This document shows positions 14,388-26,156 of a stretch of 64,000 nt of DNA, in pieces. The notes beneath the pieces were generated by a model. The model ran no database searches. It saw nothing but the letters and a program-made list of their open reading frames with translations, and was not told the origin of the DNA. How positions within the stretch are numbered: position 1 is the stretch's first letter; every line of letters begins with the position of its first letter. The translations under genes and the position numbers were made by a program. Source of the DNA: Pocillopora verrucosa (taxonomy: Eukaryota > Cnidaria > Anthozoa > Scleractinia > Pocilloporidae); contig NC_089318.1 of NCBI RefSeq assembly GCF_036669915.1, positions 6,353,349 through 6,417,348 on the forward strand. Reading direction: 5' to 3'.

Positions 14388-14577
14388 TTAACCCTTTAAC
14401 TCCCATGAGTGACCAAGACAGAATTTCTCCTTACAATATCAATACAAAATCAAGTAGACAAGTGATGAAAATAAAGAAAAATATTTATTGGAGAATTATA
14501 AGTTGATCTAATATCAAATTCTCCAAACTAACATCACAAGAACTATATGGCAGACAGTGGGAGTTAAAGGGGTTAAG
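14388..14577 (+). mobile_element. MITE, subfamily A
   Basis: It begins TTAACCCTTTAACTCCC and ends with the complementary GGGAGTTAAAGGGGTTAA, and carries the subfamily A core GACCAAGACAGAATTTCTCC. No coding capacity. Confidence 0.85.
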
Positions 14578-14719
14578 TTTGCAGGGCTCTATCATTTATT
14601 AGCACAAGTAATGAAATGATTTCCCAAGTGAGCTGCAAATAAAGTGTTTAAAGAAAAAGAAATCCTTAAAAAATGTCAAGCTGATCTAACCTAAAACCAA
14701 TTACTGTGTTATTGAAAGC

Positions 14720-14928
14720 TTAACCCTTTAACACCCGGAAGTGATTAGCATGTAACTTCTCTCTATTATATTTACACATCATCCAGCAAACAGGTAATGA
14801 GAATACTCAAACTTATCGGGTAGAAGTTTTCATCTTGATCCAACAAGAAATTCTCTTTACTAGTTTATAAGGAAATGTGTAGCAGTTAGAGGGAAGATTA
14901 CAAATCAGATCTAGGGAGTTAAGGGATT
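14720..14928 (+). mobile_element. MITE, subfamily C
   Basis: It has TTAACCCTTTAACACCC at one end and AGGGAGTTAAGGG at the other, with the subfamily C marks ATGTAACTTCTC near the start and GTGTAGCAGTTAGAGGG near the end. Confidence 0.8.
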
Positions 14929-15177
14929 ATGCAAACTCAGCCATGAAGCAATTTCTCAAGAGGGCTTCAATGGTAATCTGGAAATGCTCTGTTTTTGAGC
15001 AACAACCCACCATGATTGGTTCAAACTATTTGTTCTATGTACTAAACTAATAAATTGGGCAACTGGTTAAATTAATTATCTTTATCTAAAGTTTTCACTT
15101 TGCAGTCACTTCCATTTTTTGTTTTGCCACCCAATCAAAAAGCACTTCCACATACTCACTTCTGACTTGTCATGGCC

Positions 15178-17487
15178 TCAAGCGGTCGGCTGTAGGCCTT
15201 GGTAGGGAACAGAGGAACCATTTGTCTTCTTAAAGCAGCAGTGGCCCTTGGATCGGCAAAACAGAGTACCAAGGAGGCCAACACTCATTGCAATGATGAG
15301 CATCGGCCACAAAATGCAATGCAAAATCTTCATCTTATCACTTTTCACTGAAGATCTTGTTAAAAACACCTCATCAAGTTTCTTTTGATTATAGAAACAG
15401 GTGTAAGTATCATGAACTCGGCCATACTTGTTTTCGAAGCTTGATACACTTTCGACATTTCCATAAGTATTACATGGCTGAGTGCTACACTGTAACAAAA
15501 ATATAACAATAATATTATACAATGGCCAAAAAATGACAAAGTCTATCTGTAAAACTACATATTTTAGTATTTTTCTGCAACTGAAGGATTGTAATGCGAC
15601 CTACATTGTAAGAAGTCTATGTAGAAATTATGTTTTGTAAATTAAAATTATCATTATTCCTACAAATAAAAAAAATGTTTGGGAACAAAAGTAGAAAATA
15701 AGTTTACAATGCCATGTAGTTCACCATAAAACACATCTTCCCTTAAGAGTGACTGGCATCTAATTTCTCCTTACAATATCACCCTTGAATCACACATTAA
15801 AGTTATGACAATAAAGGAAATGATCACCACCTAAAGAAGCTCTTGATTGTTAAACAAATTCTCTTGTTAGCACCTTAGGAAATGTATAGAGAACAGTAAA
15901 GAGAAAATGCATAATGATGATAGGGTGCAAAAAGTTAAATGTTATTCAATCACAGAAAACACAGTGATCCTTAGTACAGGGAGAGAAAGGGTGAAAACAA
16001 GGGTACTAATAATGGTAATAGGACCAAGTGAAGTCCAATTTGGTCTGTAATCACACAAGTACTTAACAAAATTGAATGACTGTGAAGCAGGAGTCTGATT
16101 TGTTAATTATGAGTATGATTACAGACAGAATTGGACAACACAAATTTCTGTTACTAATTAATCAAAACTATGACAAAATTTGAGAAAGAAACTAGACATT
16201 GGTTATATGTTTTCATAAAAAAAAAACTGTTAACTCAGCGAATTGCAAGACAACAGGCCATGCACATGATGGGTTCTGTCCACTTACACAGGTATGATGT
16301 GTTAACTGTCCCTGTAACTGTCCTATTACACTGTCCAATTACAAGCATGATGCACACACCATCCAGTTAGTGCTCAAATCAGGCTGGTGATGACCAATCA
16401 CGTTTGAGAATTTTGTTATAGTTTTGATTGGTAATAAAACTGTTATGTTAGTCCACTAAAACCTTTTCAAAGGTGATGTGTGTGAACAATTTTGTCACTA
16501 ATTGAAGTGATAAGCTATATGAAATGTGCACTGAAAGTAAACACATGAAGGTTTTCCTTCGAACAACTAAACGTCCGGTAGTCTAATATTCGTCCATATT
16601 TCTCTTTGAAAAATACCAATTTCTATTGGAAATATTTCGTCTTCATTTAGAATCCTCAAGCGCTTCTAGAAAGTGAAAAAATTTGAACGTTGTCCAAAGA
16701 CGATTCTAGAAGGTTTCGAGTACTGCGTGTTACTCAGCCGAAAATATACTTAATAAAAACTAAAATTGTTTACTAAAAAGTCACCTCTCACCTTGTTTTT
16801 GCTGTCGTAAACATTTTCATACAGATAAGCAATGTGTTCCTCACCGCTAGCGTGGTAGCCCACTCTTATCTCGAGACAAGGGTAAGACGAAGAACAGTAC
16901 CGACCACAACTACAACTTTTATCCTCTCCTGTCATTTCACTAGAGGTGACAATGCACACGGCTTTCTTCAGCTTCATGTCGTTCATGGTGGGATGGACGA
17001 TAAGGACACCAAGCACAATAAGTAATACCAAACCTACCAGAAAGAACGAAACGCCGAGCCGGGTGAGACGGTAGGCACAGCTTCGCCGAGGGTACCTACG
17101 ACTGATGACCACCGTGTTGGCGATCCCTTGTTGGATCGTTATCTCCTGCTGCCGACGATGATTAACTTCTCCACTGACGACATTAGGACCAGGATAATAT
17201 TGTCTGGGATACCCAGTATTGTACAGATGAAATGCACCCGGCTGTTGGGAATAGGACGGTTGCTGTTGACCCTGTTGAGCGCTTCCTGCGAAGTTGGATC
17301 CAGGTTGAGTCGGCCATTGTTGTTGTATTGTGGGATTCTGAATTACTTGTGGGTTTTCCTCTCTATACTGTGGCACTTGAGTGTATGGCGGTGGAGGTTC
17401 CATTCCAGTTCCACGTTGTCCTCCGTTAGATTCGTCATTTGGGTGAACAACAGTCCCAACCAGCCTAGATTCCTTCTGGGCGTCCAT
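15178..17487 (-). CDS. BK-channel beta-subunit-like two-TM protein, paralogue 1
   Basis: Two exons, 17487-16792 and 15489-15178, joined in phase 0, give 335 residues. The ATG at 17487 is the first in frame; the frame is open upstream but reaches a stop with no other ATG. Order: a Pro/Gln-rich cytoplasmic N-terminus with PPPPY (residues 31-35), TM1 (about 144-165), a Cys-rich loop with SYPCLEI (about 202) and CFYNQKK (about 263), and TM2 preceded by LHCILWP (about 288-309). This order, with YPCL, a late CFY and an xFWP/LWP before TM2, is that of the KCNMB (Slo-beta, CaKB) family, whose members modulate large-conductance calcium-activated K+ channels. Compared with vertebrate members (about 190-280 residues) the N-terminus is unusually long. 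Family assignment is by pattern; binding to a Slo channel is inference. Confidence 0.75.
15728..15936 (+). mobile_element. MITE, subfamily B
   Basis: It carries the subfamily B core GTGACTGGCATCTAATTTC, then AAGAAGCTCTTGATTGTTAA and a GGTGCAAAAAGTTAA end. The outer ends are decayed. Confidence 0.7.
16034..16134. repeat. Inverted repeat with 20 bp arms
   Basis: TCCAATTTGGTCTGTAATCA at 16034-16053 is complementary to the arm at 16115-16134, with 18 of 20 positions paired across a loop of about 60 bp. It is probably a short non-autonomous element unrelated to the A/B/C MITEs. Confidence 0.6.
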
Positions 17488-20419
17488 GTTAAGGTTTGTC
17501 AGCAATCGCGTCTCGCAGAAATTTTTTTTAAGATCACTTTCCAAAGGAGCGTAGACACCAGGCTCAGTTAGGTAACCAAGCCTTCCAGGGATTTGTTAAC
17601 AATTCTACACTCACCTCCCCCGACTGGTTGAAGTGCGATTGGAGGGGGACAGGGAAGGGGACATTTTTGTTACTTAGGCGAGAAAAAATGAATGGGAAGT
17701 TATCTGTTAACCTTTTTTTTTTTTTTTTGAATTTTCGCGGGAAAGAATATTATCTCGCTGCGCTCCGTTCAAATACGAATCTTCTGCCTTTGGCTAAAAT
17801 ACGCTTTCTTCGTGAATTCTACTCACGGTCAAATGGAACCAAAGGGAATTTCAAACCTAGAAAATACTTGCTTCTCGATAGTGTCTTACAAGCTCTGGTC
17901 TCAGTGACATGTTTTTCCGAAGGACTCGCTGGATTACAGCACAATCGCGAGAAGTGCACCTCGTCGAGTACAGGTCTTGAAAATGTATTCAATGTTAAAA
18001 AAAAATCCCAGCAAGCAAACAACATTAACCTTTCGGTGAACTGCGTAATTGAATCAAGTACTTTTTCTGGACCGCAAAATTCGTCATAAGTGTAGTAATC
18101 CAATTATTTATTCTGGAAATTAAGCTTATTTCGACTTAATGAAGCAATTGGTATCAATCATATTAAAATACGTATTTGACAACTTGATATTCTTGTTAGA
18201 ACGTCATTGGAAGTTGTACCTCTAAAGAAGCTACGAGTAAAATCTGCACGTCTTAGTCATTTGCTTGATTATTTTTTGACGCTGTTGTGTTGCGCATTCA
18301 TCTGAAGTGTGCTTGTATGAGTTTTCAGGGTGCAAAGAGTGAAAACGGTATGCAAACCTAATAATTTCGACCCCTCCACCCCTCCCAGCCCCACCGTCTA
18401 CAAAAATGAGTAGTTTCTGGACCATATTGACTTGAAATTTTACACTTGGTAATTCCTAAATTGACTGATGCCTCACACAAGAGAAAATTATTTTCATATC
18501 ATAACTGTGCACCACTGGGGCCTTGCATTAATAAAAAGGCTATCTGGTATGTTCTACTAATTACTCTAGGTCAGATGCGTTTGCAACAAAGGATGGAAAA
18601 ATGAATTATTATTGTTATTGATATTATTATCATTATTATCATTGTGTTACATACTCTTAACCAAATTTGAAACTTTACCACTCCCCTTCCCCAAAGCAGC
18701 TACATGTGTACAATATAGGACTTTTTAAAAGTGCTCACTGTTTAATGCCTCAAGGCTTGCTGGTTTGGCAATAAATGGAAAAGTAATAAAAAAATACATT
18801 CAGTTGGATTTAAATGACTATAATATTTATATATCAATTCTATCTGAGCAATGACGCGGGATATAGAAAACAAGACATTGATTGCATTATATAAGGTGGC
18901 TTGATCCAAATGAGCCAAGAAAGCTTTTTTTTTTTTGTTTGGTACCTAATCATAAAAAAGCCCCATATTCTGTAATTGTAAGTCAAATTCAGTACTCTAA
19001 CTATATTCAATAGACCTTACTGCAGTTTTCAATACCACCTTGATGGGTTGGTGGGTAAGCGTGACCTTGCAGTATTTGCATAAGAATTCAATGTCAAATA
19101 ATTTTTGTGAAAATTCTGTTATGATGAAAATATCAGTAATGCAGCAGTTGTACACGTTACAGGAAAAGGATTCTTCTCTAAAAAAAAACTCTTCTTGCAG
19201 ACTTAAAATTTCCTGAAAAAAATAACAGACAGTGCATGGAAAATCTATTACAAACAACAGGGTAAATTCAAGGACAGGTACAGCCATAGCTACTATGAAG
19301 TAAGCATCCCTACCACTCCCGAAATGGATTATAAGTTGCCTCAGATGTCCAGGCAGTCCAGGGAACAATTTAAGCATTAACTCAGTTCTGTGAAATCAGA
19401 TTAATTGTTGCTAAGTGCATTATTTCATGACAACATACTTCAACAAGTTAGGTATACATATAGTATATACCACAAAAGCAAATGATGTCTGGTGTTATCA
19501 CTAATTGAGATATGAGATCAAGAAAGTATAAGGTTATTGATAAAGAGTTAAATTTTAGCCTAAAGCTTTCTGAGTCATTATTTTGACAATTTACTGTACG
19601 TTGTAAAATTACAAAGCAAAACACTAAATTTAGGTTGTAAAACACTAAAATACTTACTTACTTACCTTTCGGTCTCAAAACGTTCTTCTCTTTGCTGCTT
19701 TAAAAATTTGAGCTTGTGTTTTCTACACACCGAAGTTCCTTGTCTTCTCCAGTGTGATAAAAAAGGTCACGCAAGCAAGAAAAGGCTTGGGCACAAATTC
19801 GGTAGGCTTGGCTACTGAAAAAATTTTTGCTGGCGTTCTCACAAGATCCTTGAGAGTACAACGTAGTTCTCAGGGTTTTTCTCTCTTCTCCCCTAAAGAA
19901 ATACGAGAGAAGACCCTGGGAACGAGATTGTGTTTAAGCGTATTTCTCGCGCGCCCGGAAACCGTCAAGTAAAGCACCCGAAGAAGGTTTCGGTTTTACT
20001 GGAACACACCAAAAATTTCGCACCCTAGAAAAACACGTAATTTTTTTTTCCCGAAAACTGTTTACGCATGTCTTGATCTGAGATGTATCTGCCGTCGGGG
20101 CTGTCTGAATCATACCAGTACAATCGAGAAGATACAAGACGATACATGGTAAGAACATCGATAGGGAATAAAAAAAAAACGACATTTTTGAAAGACATTG
20201 GTCATCAGATGAGAGATTTTCATAGTCGGTGGCTTGATTTGAGAACAAACTTTAGCGTGACATGTGGCGCGAATTTCCTCAGAGCGTGAAGACGTAGGTG
20301 AGCATGTTGAATTAAATAAACAATTGCAATATCCTCCATTTAGCGCGAAAATAGGCACTGATACTTTTCGCGGACGTTATCTGTTCTGACAAGCGAACAG
20401 TTTTTCGAGAACAAAGCTC

Positions 20420-20666
20420 CAGGGACCAGTTGTTCGAAGGCCGATTAGCACTAGCCTGGGGTTAAATATTAATCCAGCTTTCTTTATTTCTTTGTTCAAA
20501 AATCCTTTTTAAGGAAAAATCTTCCCTATTACTTTTAGGGAATCCAATGATGAAATTGCAAGCAAAAATATTTGAACTGAACTTTCTCTTAAAGCTTTCA
20601 GACCTAAAATCAAATTTCACACTAACCCTGGGTTATCTTAACCCAGCTTTGAACAACCCGGGCCAG
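20420..20666. mobile_element. Probable MITE with imperfect terminal inverted repeats
   Basis: The left end (CAGGGACCAGTTGTTC, then CTGGGGTTAA) and the right end (TAACCCAGCTTTGAACAAC and CCGGGCCAG) are inverted copies over about 40 bp with several mismatches. No open frame inside. Confidence 0.6.
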
Positions 20667-21605
20667 AAAAATTGTAAGCTGTGAGGGATTAGGACTTCTC
20701 CGAATACAAAACAAACACTTATACGCATCCTTTATCAGGTCTGTAGCTGTTTGCGATCATTATGATACAGGAAATCCCCATTTATTGCAACGCAGAACTA
20801 GTCTGTATCCATACCTTTCACGGCTAAGCGGTTGTAGGGATCCCATTGTCATTTCAGTTACAGTTACACAGTAGGATCTAGGTACAAGATTAACAACAGC
20901 ATTGACTCCGATCTATTGAGCGACTTTCGATTGAAATAAATGTAAGCTTCTGTTCCATTGGGAGACCAGTACGAGAGAAGACCCTTTGTACAGTACTATA
21001 TACTGGACAAAATAATATTTACAAATGTAAATTACATTACAATATCCTGACTCAACATATTGAGACGACGTCCTTGCAGTCGGAACTTAGGGTGTCGGGG
21101 GGGAAAAAGACGGTACTCTATTTGCAAGGCGAAAGCAAGGATGAAAAAGCTGAGCAGCGGGGAATTTCGGTTTATTCTTCTCCCGACTCAGTGTTTGTAT
21201 CTGTTGCAGGTTCGAGATTTCTATTACTTTCCAGTCAGCTAGCGTGGAAGAAAATTTTAGATTTCTTGATTTTCTGATTTTTTATTATTACTGATTGGAA
21301 AACCTCTTGAATTGCTTCCTTACTCGGCTAAAAGATAAATTAATTATTTCCGTGTCGTATTTATTAACTGGTTATTCGCAGACTGAGCAAACCACAAAAT
21401 GAATGAAAACACTAAACATTCAAAGAGGAAAGAAAAATATAAAAAAAATAAGTAGTATAAGTAAAAAAGGTAAAACTGAAAATTTTGAAGCGTAAAAAAA
21501 ACATGACACAAGAATTATACAGTAATTACTTTCTTTTTCCGTTTCTGTAGAAATCTTTGATAATAACATATTTATATTTCGAAAATCCGAAATAAAGAGA
21601 ATTTG

Positions 21606-21840
21606 AACAGCTTTGTACTTCCACCCACTTCAACATACATGCCTTTACACATCACGACAAATGGAGTAGAACACAATCAGCCATATTCATGTTCCATCAT
21701 CCCGAGAGTATTTGTACAGCTTGGCGCTTCCACGCACTTCAGCATCGATTTCATTCTCACGTCTGCGATGACTACCTCTACAGATCACGATAAATGAAGT
21801 CGAACACAACCAGACATATATTCATGTTCCATTGTTCCGG
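21606..21840. repeat. Diverged tandem duplication 3' of the GPCR
   Basis: Two units of roughly 110 and 125 bp share the blocks CTTCCACCCACTTCA / CTTCCACGCACTTCA and ATTCATGTTCCAT in the same order. Non-coding; possibly part of the GPCR 3' UTR. Confidence 0.6.
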
Positions 21841-21879
21841 CGAATTAACAAACTGAGTTGCAGATTACTTGGATAGTTT

Positions 21880-22893
21880 TCAATTGGCGGTGAGCTCTGT
21901 GTTGCGAGGGTTTCGACTCGAAAACGAAGTTAAATCCACTTGCAAATTTTGCCGTCTTGAGTTTCTTTTCCTTAACGAAAACATCTTTCCATATTCTCTT
22001 CTGAAACTCCTGTTTAGGAAACCGTATATAAAAGGATTAATGGCTCCTGACAAATTTCCCAGAATTAGGTAAAAAACATAGACCTGTCTCGGAAGAGACA
22101 CTTCACCCCGGAACGTGTCTACAAAATCTATGACCGCAATCGGGGTCCAACAGGCCAAAAATCCTATCACGGTGATGAACAGAATCTTTGTAACTCTGAT
22201 ATCTGCATGAGTTATGTTGTCCACAGCCATAGCACACGATCGCAAATTTTGAACTGTTCTCCGGTGAATACGCATTTGTCTGAAGACAAGAGCATAGCAT
22301 ATGGTTAAAGTGAAAGTAGGCAAGCCGACGTAGAAATACACGATGAAGTTTGGAAGGGAAATCTCACCTGTCTGAAAGCAAAACAACTTTCCGGGATGAA
22401 AGACATAACGTCGACCCGAAAGTAAATAAGGTAATGGTTCCAAGCAAGCTAAGCCGACTCCAAATGCTATCATAGTTGAGGTTTTCCACTTTGTAAAAAT
22501 TTGCCGATAATGTTTCGTTAGGACCATTCGGTAAAATCGATTGATCGCGGTCAGGGTTAAGGTTAGCAAAGAGGCGCAAGCTAAAATTATGACGAAAAAT
22601 CCTTGACTTTGGCAAACGCTATCATTAAATGGCCAGTAACCAACGATGGCAACAGCTATAGAATACGGAGCACACAGTAAAGGTAAAAGAATATCAGAGA
22701 TCGCCAGAGACACAATGAAGTAGTTAGGAATCGTTCGCAGTCTTGAGTTTCTGTACACTGCCAGAAGAACACAGGAGTTTCCAACGACTGCCACCGAAAT
22801 TGTTAACAGATAGAAAAACGTTTCAAATATCACAACCTTCTGATCTCGGTTTAAAAGTTCTTTTGCCAAGTTTTCGATTCCTTTCAGCCGCAT
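21880..22893 (-). CDS. Class A (rhodopsin-type) GPCR, melatonin-receptor-like, intronless
   Basis: A single exon encodes 337 residues with seven hydrophobic segments. Landmarks: GNS in TM1 (Asn39), SDILL in TM2 (Asp67), Cys94 and Cys172 for the extracellular disulfide, INRFYRM at the end of TM3 (117-123), CWTP in TM6 (248-251) and NPFIY in TM7 (286-290). The Asn-Arg-Phe in place of Asp-Arg-Tyr and the NPFIYG ending resemble melatonin-type receptors, which carry NRY. Ligand unknown; in cnidarians this class is large and mostly orphan, so the melatonin label is similarity only. The ATG lies inside an exact 326 bp tandem duplication that also copies its 5' flank. Confidence 0.88.
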   Translation of the reverse strand: MRLKGIENLAKELLNRDQKVVIFETFFYLLTISVAVVGNSCVLLAVYRNSRLRTIPNYFIVSLAISDILLPLLCAPYSIAVAIVGYWPFNDSVCQSQGFFVIILACASLLTLTLTAINRFYRMVLTKHYRQIFTKWKTSTMIAFGVGLACLEPLPYLLSGRRYVFHPGKLFCFQTGEISLPNFIVYFYVGLPTFTLTICYALVFRQMRIHRRTVQNLRSCAMAVDNITHADIRVTKILFITVIGFLACWTPIAVIDFVDTFRGEVSLPRQVYVFYLILGNLSGAINPFIYGFLNRSFRREYGKMFSLRKRNSRRQNLQVDLTSFSSRNPRNTELTAN

Positions 22894-23348
22894 CGTCGTC
22901 CTCTAACACAGGAAGAAAATTCTGTTTAACGATGACTGTGATTGATGGACACTAACTAGCTTTAGGCTCGCACTTAAGCTAGCATCTAATGACGAAAAGT
23001 GGCATGAAACAGTATGAGAAACGAGATCGCCAGAGACACAATGAAGTAGTTAGGAATCGTTCGCAGTCTTGAGTTTCTGTACACTGCCAGAAGAACACAG
23101 GAGTTTCCAACGACTGCCACCGAAATTGTTAACAGATAGAAAAACGTTTCAAATATCACAACCTTCTGATCTCGGTTTAAAAGTTCTTTTGCCAAGTTTT
23201 CGATTCCTTTCAGCCGCATCGTCGTCCTCTAACACAGGAAGAAAATTCTGTTTAACGATGACTGTGATTGATGGACACTAACTAGCTTTAGGCTCGCACT
23301 TAAGCTAGCATCTAATGACGAAAAGTGGCATGAAACAGTATGAGAAAC
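22697..23348. repeat. Exact 326 bp tandem duplication over the GPCR 5' end
   Basis: Copy 1 is 22697-23022 and copy 2 is 23023-23348; by eye I find no difference between them. The unit spans GPCR codons 1 to about 66 and about 130 bp of 5' flank. It is either a very recent duplication or an assembly artefact. Confidence 0.92.
22986..23219 (-). pseudogene. Truncated duplicate of the GPCR 5' coding region
   Basis: This second copy of the GPCR start encodes the same first 65 residues (through IVSLAIS) and then runs into the duplicated upstream flank, adding 12 unrelated residues before a stop. It covers only TM1 and part of TM2 and so cannot form a receptor. Because it also carries the duplicated 5' flank, transcription may start from it. 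Confidence 0.85.
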
Positions 23349-24120
23349 GTTTTGGAACGTTGCCCACCGCACTTCCTTTGTCCATTTCGCTTTCGTAACA
23401 CTTTCTGCTTACGTAAATCCCTTCCCCTCACGATCTCGCGAGGCTCTCGCTCCGTCTGCATTGGGAAGGTTTCACGGTTCCCTATCTTCGGCTACTGCAG
23501 ATAGCACAAGCCTCGCAATCGGCCATGATCATCCTCGCCACATACGATAATTTTTAGAGTCAGGTTGTCTTTTCCCCATTTGAACCACTGAAAGTAACTT
23601 TTGAAATAGCAGGGACTCGAGATTTTATCCGATGTAAAATTACAGAGACACACAGCCCGGCTCAAGCCGCATCTGGGGATGCGCCCCTTTCATTACCTGG
23701 CCGTTGGAGGTCTGCGTACGAGATAAAAGGGAGTTTAAGACATCTGTCGGAAAAGGATACTCTGTTAGAACGTTAAGGGTTATAAACAACTGAAAACATG
23801 TTGACGAGGAGGCACTGGAAACCATAGTGAGGAAACCTTTCTTTATAATTTTAGTTTTAATATACGACCGCTTTGCAGCTACAATTCTGAGTAATTTGTG
23901 AAATTACCTAAACGATACGCGCCTATAAGCCCAATGTGGAGTTTCTTTCTTTTATTTGGTGTAACTCTGAAAGTTGACGATCATTTGTCAGAGCAGACCT
24001 GAAGCAGACTTGGTCAATGTCAACTTTATCTGTGCGATATCAGGGATCGATAGCTGCAAAGAAAGAACTTTAAAAAAAAAGAAGGCAAAAGGATGCAGCT
24101 TTAAAATCAGGGGTAACTTC
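23349..24120. other. Intergenic, nothing recognised
   Basis: This is the upstream flank of the GPCR duplication up to the TTAA-flanked transposon. No coding, RNA or repeat feature was recognised. Confidence 0.5.
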
Positions 24121-26156
24121 TTAAGGCGGGGGTAAACCTGAAAAAATGCCCATTTTTCACTCATTTTTCACAGCTAGGACTTAATTCAAAACTTAGGCAA
24201 ACTATATATCCCTGGAAAGCTTATGACTTGAAGATCATGGAAAAAAATATTTCAGACTCAACATGTCAATTGTAATAGGATACCACTCATTTAATTGAGC
24301 CACCTGCTGGGTTCTACCAGGGGTTACTTCAGAAAAGATAACTCCTTCTGGAATTAATGAAAAATAACGTTTTTAGTATCAATTCAAAGAAGACATGTTG
24401 CTTATTGTTATAAGCAGAGGGATTTCTAATATGTTGAAAACATTTTAAATGATGATCAATTAAATTTGACATGGAAAATCAGAGGGGTGTTTCACTTCAT
24501 AACTTTAAGTACATACATCATATGGAAAATTGCTCTGCTTATAACACAAAACTTATCAAAAGGAACAAATGCTGAAAATTTCATATCAATTGGATAAATT
24601 GTTGTCAAGATATCCTTTCTGGAAGACAAAATTATTGCGTAATGAGAAAATGGCCTTTAAACTTACAGATAGCAATCAAACTTAATTTTTTACAATATGT
24701 AACCACTATAGTGGCCCAAGTGTCCATATTTTGTCCACAGGAGTATCTAAAAGTAATTTAAAAACATCCTGGTTCATAAGTAACTCCTTCAGCTTCTCGA
24801 AGGGCTTCCTCTCGACGAGTCCTCAGAAGTCGCTCCCCTTGACGCCGTCTCTTTTCCTTCTGCATAACCTGCAAATCGGACTTAGCCTATCTTTTACTGT
24901 CTTTTGCATGTGTTGCCACTCTTGTACAAACACCACCAGGGATACAAAGCCTCTCCATGATTTTTAGCCTACTAAAAGACTCGGTGGTTAATGTCATATG
25001 ATTTCCCTAACTGGGTCACACCACTGGATGGTGGAAGTGGACTGGATTCCTCACAGGAACTACACTGAAGGGAAAACTGTAACCCCCACTCTTGCACTTT
25101 TATCTTCCTCAAGAGTTAAGGTGCCTAAAGACAAATCAAGTGAAAATTTTTAGATAAATCGGGCAATTTTGTTATAAGCAAAGTAAAGACCTCAAGTCAG
25201 AAATACACATTCTGTGATTTTTCCCCATAATTTTTTGTTTACAGTGTATATGCACAATACCTAAAAATCTTTCTCTTACCCAATCCAAGATTTAATAGAT
25301 AAATCAGTGTATTTAGCAGGGAAAAACTGGAACTATGGGTCGATATGATATGGGAAATAAGTCATAATCGAGAACAGAGAAAGACAGAGATTTAAAAAAT
25401 TTCTCACCTTTCTCACACACGTGTGCCTTTGAGACGGCCGTGGATAAATTTTTCTCATTTATTAATCTAAATCCCTCGCTTTCCTCGGTATTGAAGGTAT
25501 ACTCTTCATCAGAGCTGTCTAAAAGAAGCGGCATATTTCATTTTCTTTCTGGAGGAACCAACGGTTTCTTTAGAGTCCGAGTCAGAGAGCTGATTTTCAT
25601 CCAGCGAAGTGCTCGGAGTTGAGGCGGCGATTTCGTCAACATCGGGAGCTGTTTCTTCAGACTCTTGTTTTGTTTTCGCCTTCCAGAAAAACTTCTCTTT
25701 CTTTTCTTCCTGTAGACAGATCTACTTTTCTTTCCGACCATTTTCGATATAACTTTTCCTTTGATTATAACTTTTCCTTTGATTGCTCCGAGTACACCGA
25801 GTGTCACATTCGACAGAAACTGCCTCTAAATCTATCCCATAATGGGTTTGACCCTAGAAAACCCTTCAGATAAGACTACATAAAGTATCTCTCGTTAAAT
25901 CCTGCCCGTTTGGGAGCTTGGTTGCCAGAATAACACATCATAAACAACTGAAAAATCAAAAAATGCTCTTCTCGTTGCCATGGTAACCACACCATTAACC
26001 AGAGCGGGAATTTTGAAATCGCTCAAAAAGGCAAAAATAGTGAAAATAAGTAGAAAATTATTTTTCCACAGCGAAGTTGAATACCCAAAGCTGCAAATTC
26101 CGAGGAAAACAAAAAACTCAGTTTTTGAGCAAATTTCAGGTTTACCCCCGCCTTAA
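24121..26156. mobile_element. Decayed TTAA-flanked DNA transposon
   Basis: The 2,028 bp body (24125-26152) begins GGCGGGGGTAAACCTGAAA and ends with its inverse complement, and both ends abut TTAA (24121-24124, 26153-26156). A TTAA target duplication is typical of the piggyBac and Kolobok superfamilies. The interior holds broken coding remnants on the minus strand: a very basic start (MVGKKSRSVYRKKRKRS, from 25741), an acidic segment (DSSDEEYTFNTEESEGF, near 25500), and a piece near 24760-24850 reading as EREALREAEGV-type sequence with a stop after it. Frame changes between these pieces show that the element is dead. Confidence 0.82.
25313..25807 (-). pseudogene. Broken transposase-like reading frames inside the TTAA element
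   Basis: A start region with 10 or more Lys/Arg (from the ATG at 25741) is followed in other frames by an acidic Ser-rich linker and a GFRLINEKNLSTAV segment, ending at a possible donor AAAG/GTGAGA near 25407. Basic-then-acidic openings of this kind are common in cnidarian transposon proteins. The changes of frame imply at least two disabling indels. The exact superfamily was not identified. Confidence 0.55.

Larger units (their letters stand above)
10777..15177. other. Intergenic region with an old duplication and two MITEs
   Basis: This is the upstream flank of the mucin-LamG gene. It holds a diverged direct duplication (11494-12160), a C-rich tract (about 12583-12614) and two inverted-repeat elements (14388-14577, 14720-14928), listed separately. 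No convincing coding exon was seen. Confidence 0.6.
15490..16791. other. Intron of BK-beta-like paralogue 1
   Basis: Bounded by the donor GTGAGAGG and the acceptor TTTTTGTTACAG on the minus strand. It contains one MITE (15728-15936) and one long hairpin (16034-16134). Confidence 0.8.
17488..21879. other. Intergenic region between BK-beta-like gene 1 and the GPCR
   Basis: Apart from a probable MITE (20420-20666) and a diverged duplication just 3' of the GPCR (21606-21840), no coding exon, RNA gene or clear regulatory element was recognised. Open frames here are short and without domain features. Confidence 0.5.

Noticed and set aside
17628-18089. 153-codon open frame upstream of BK-beta-like gene 1
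   Set aside because: It contains a long T-run and has no recognisable domain; codon pattern looks non-coding.
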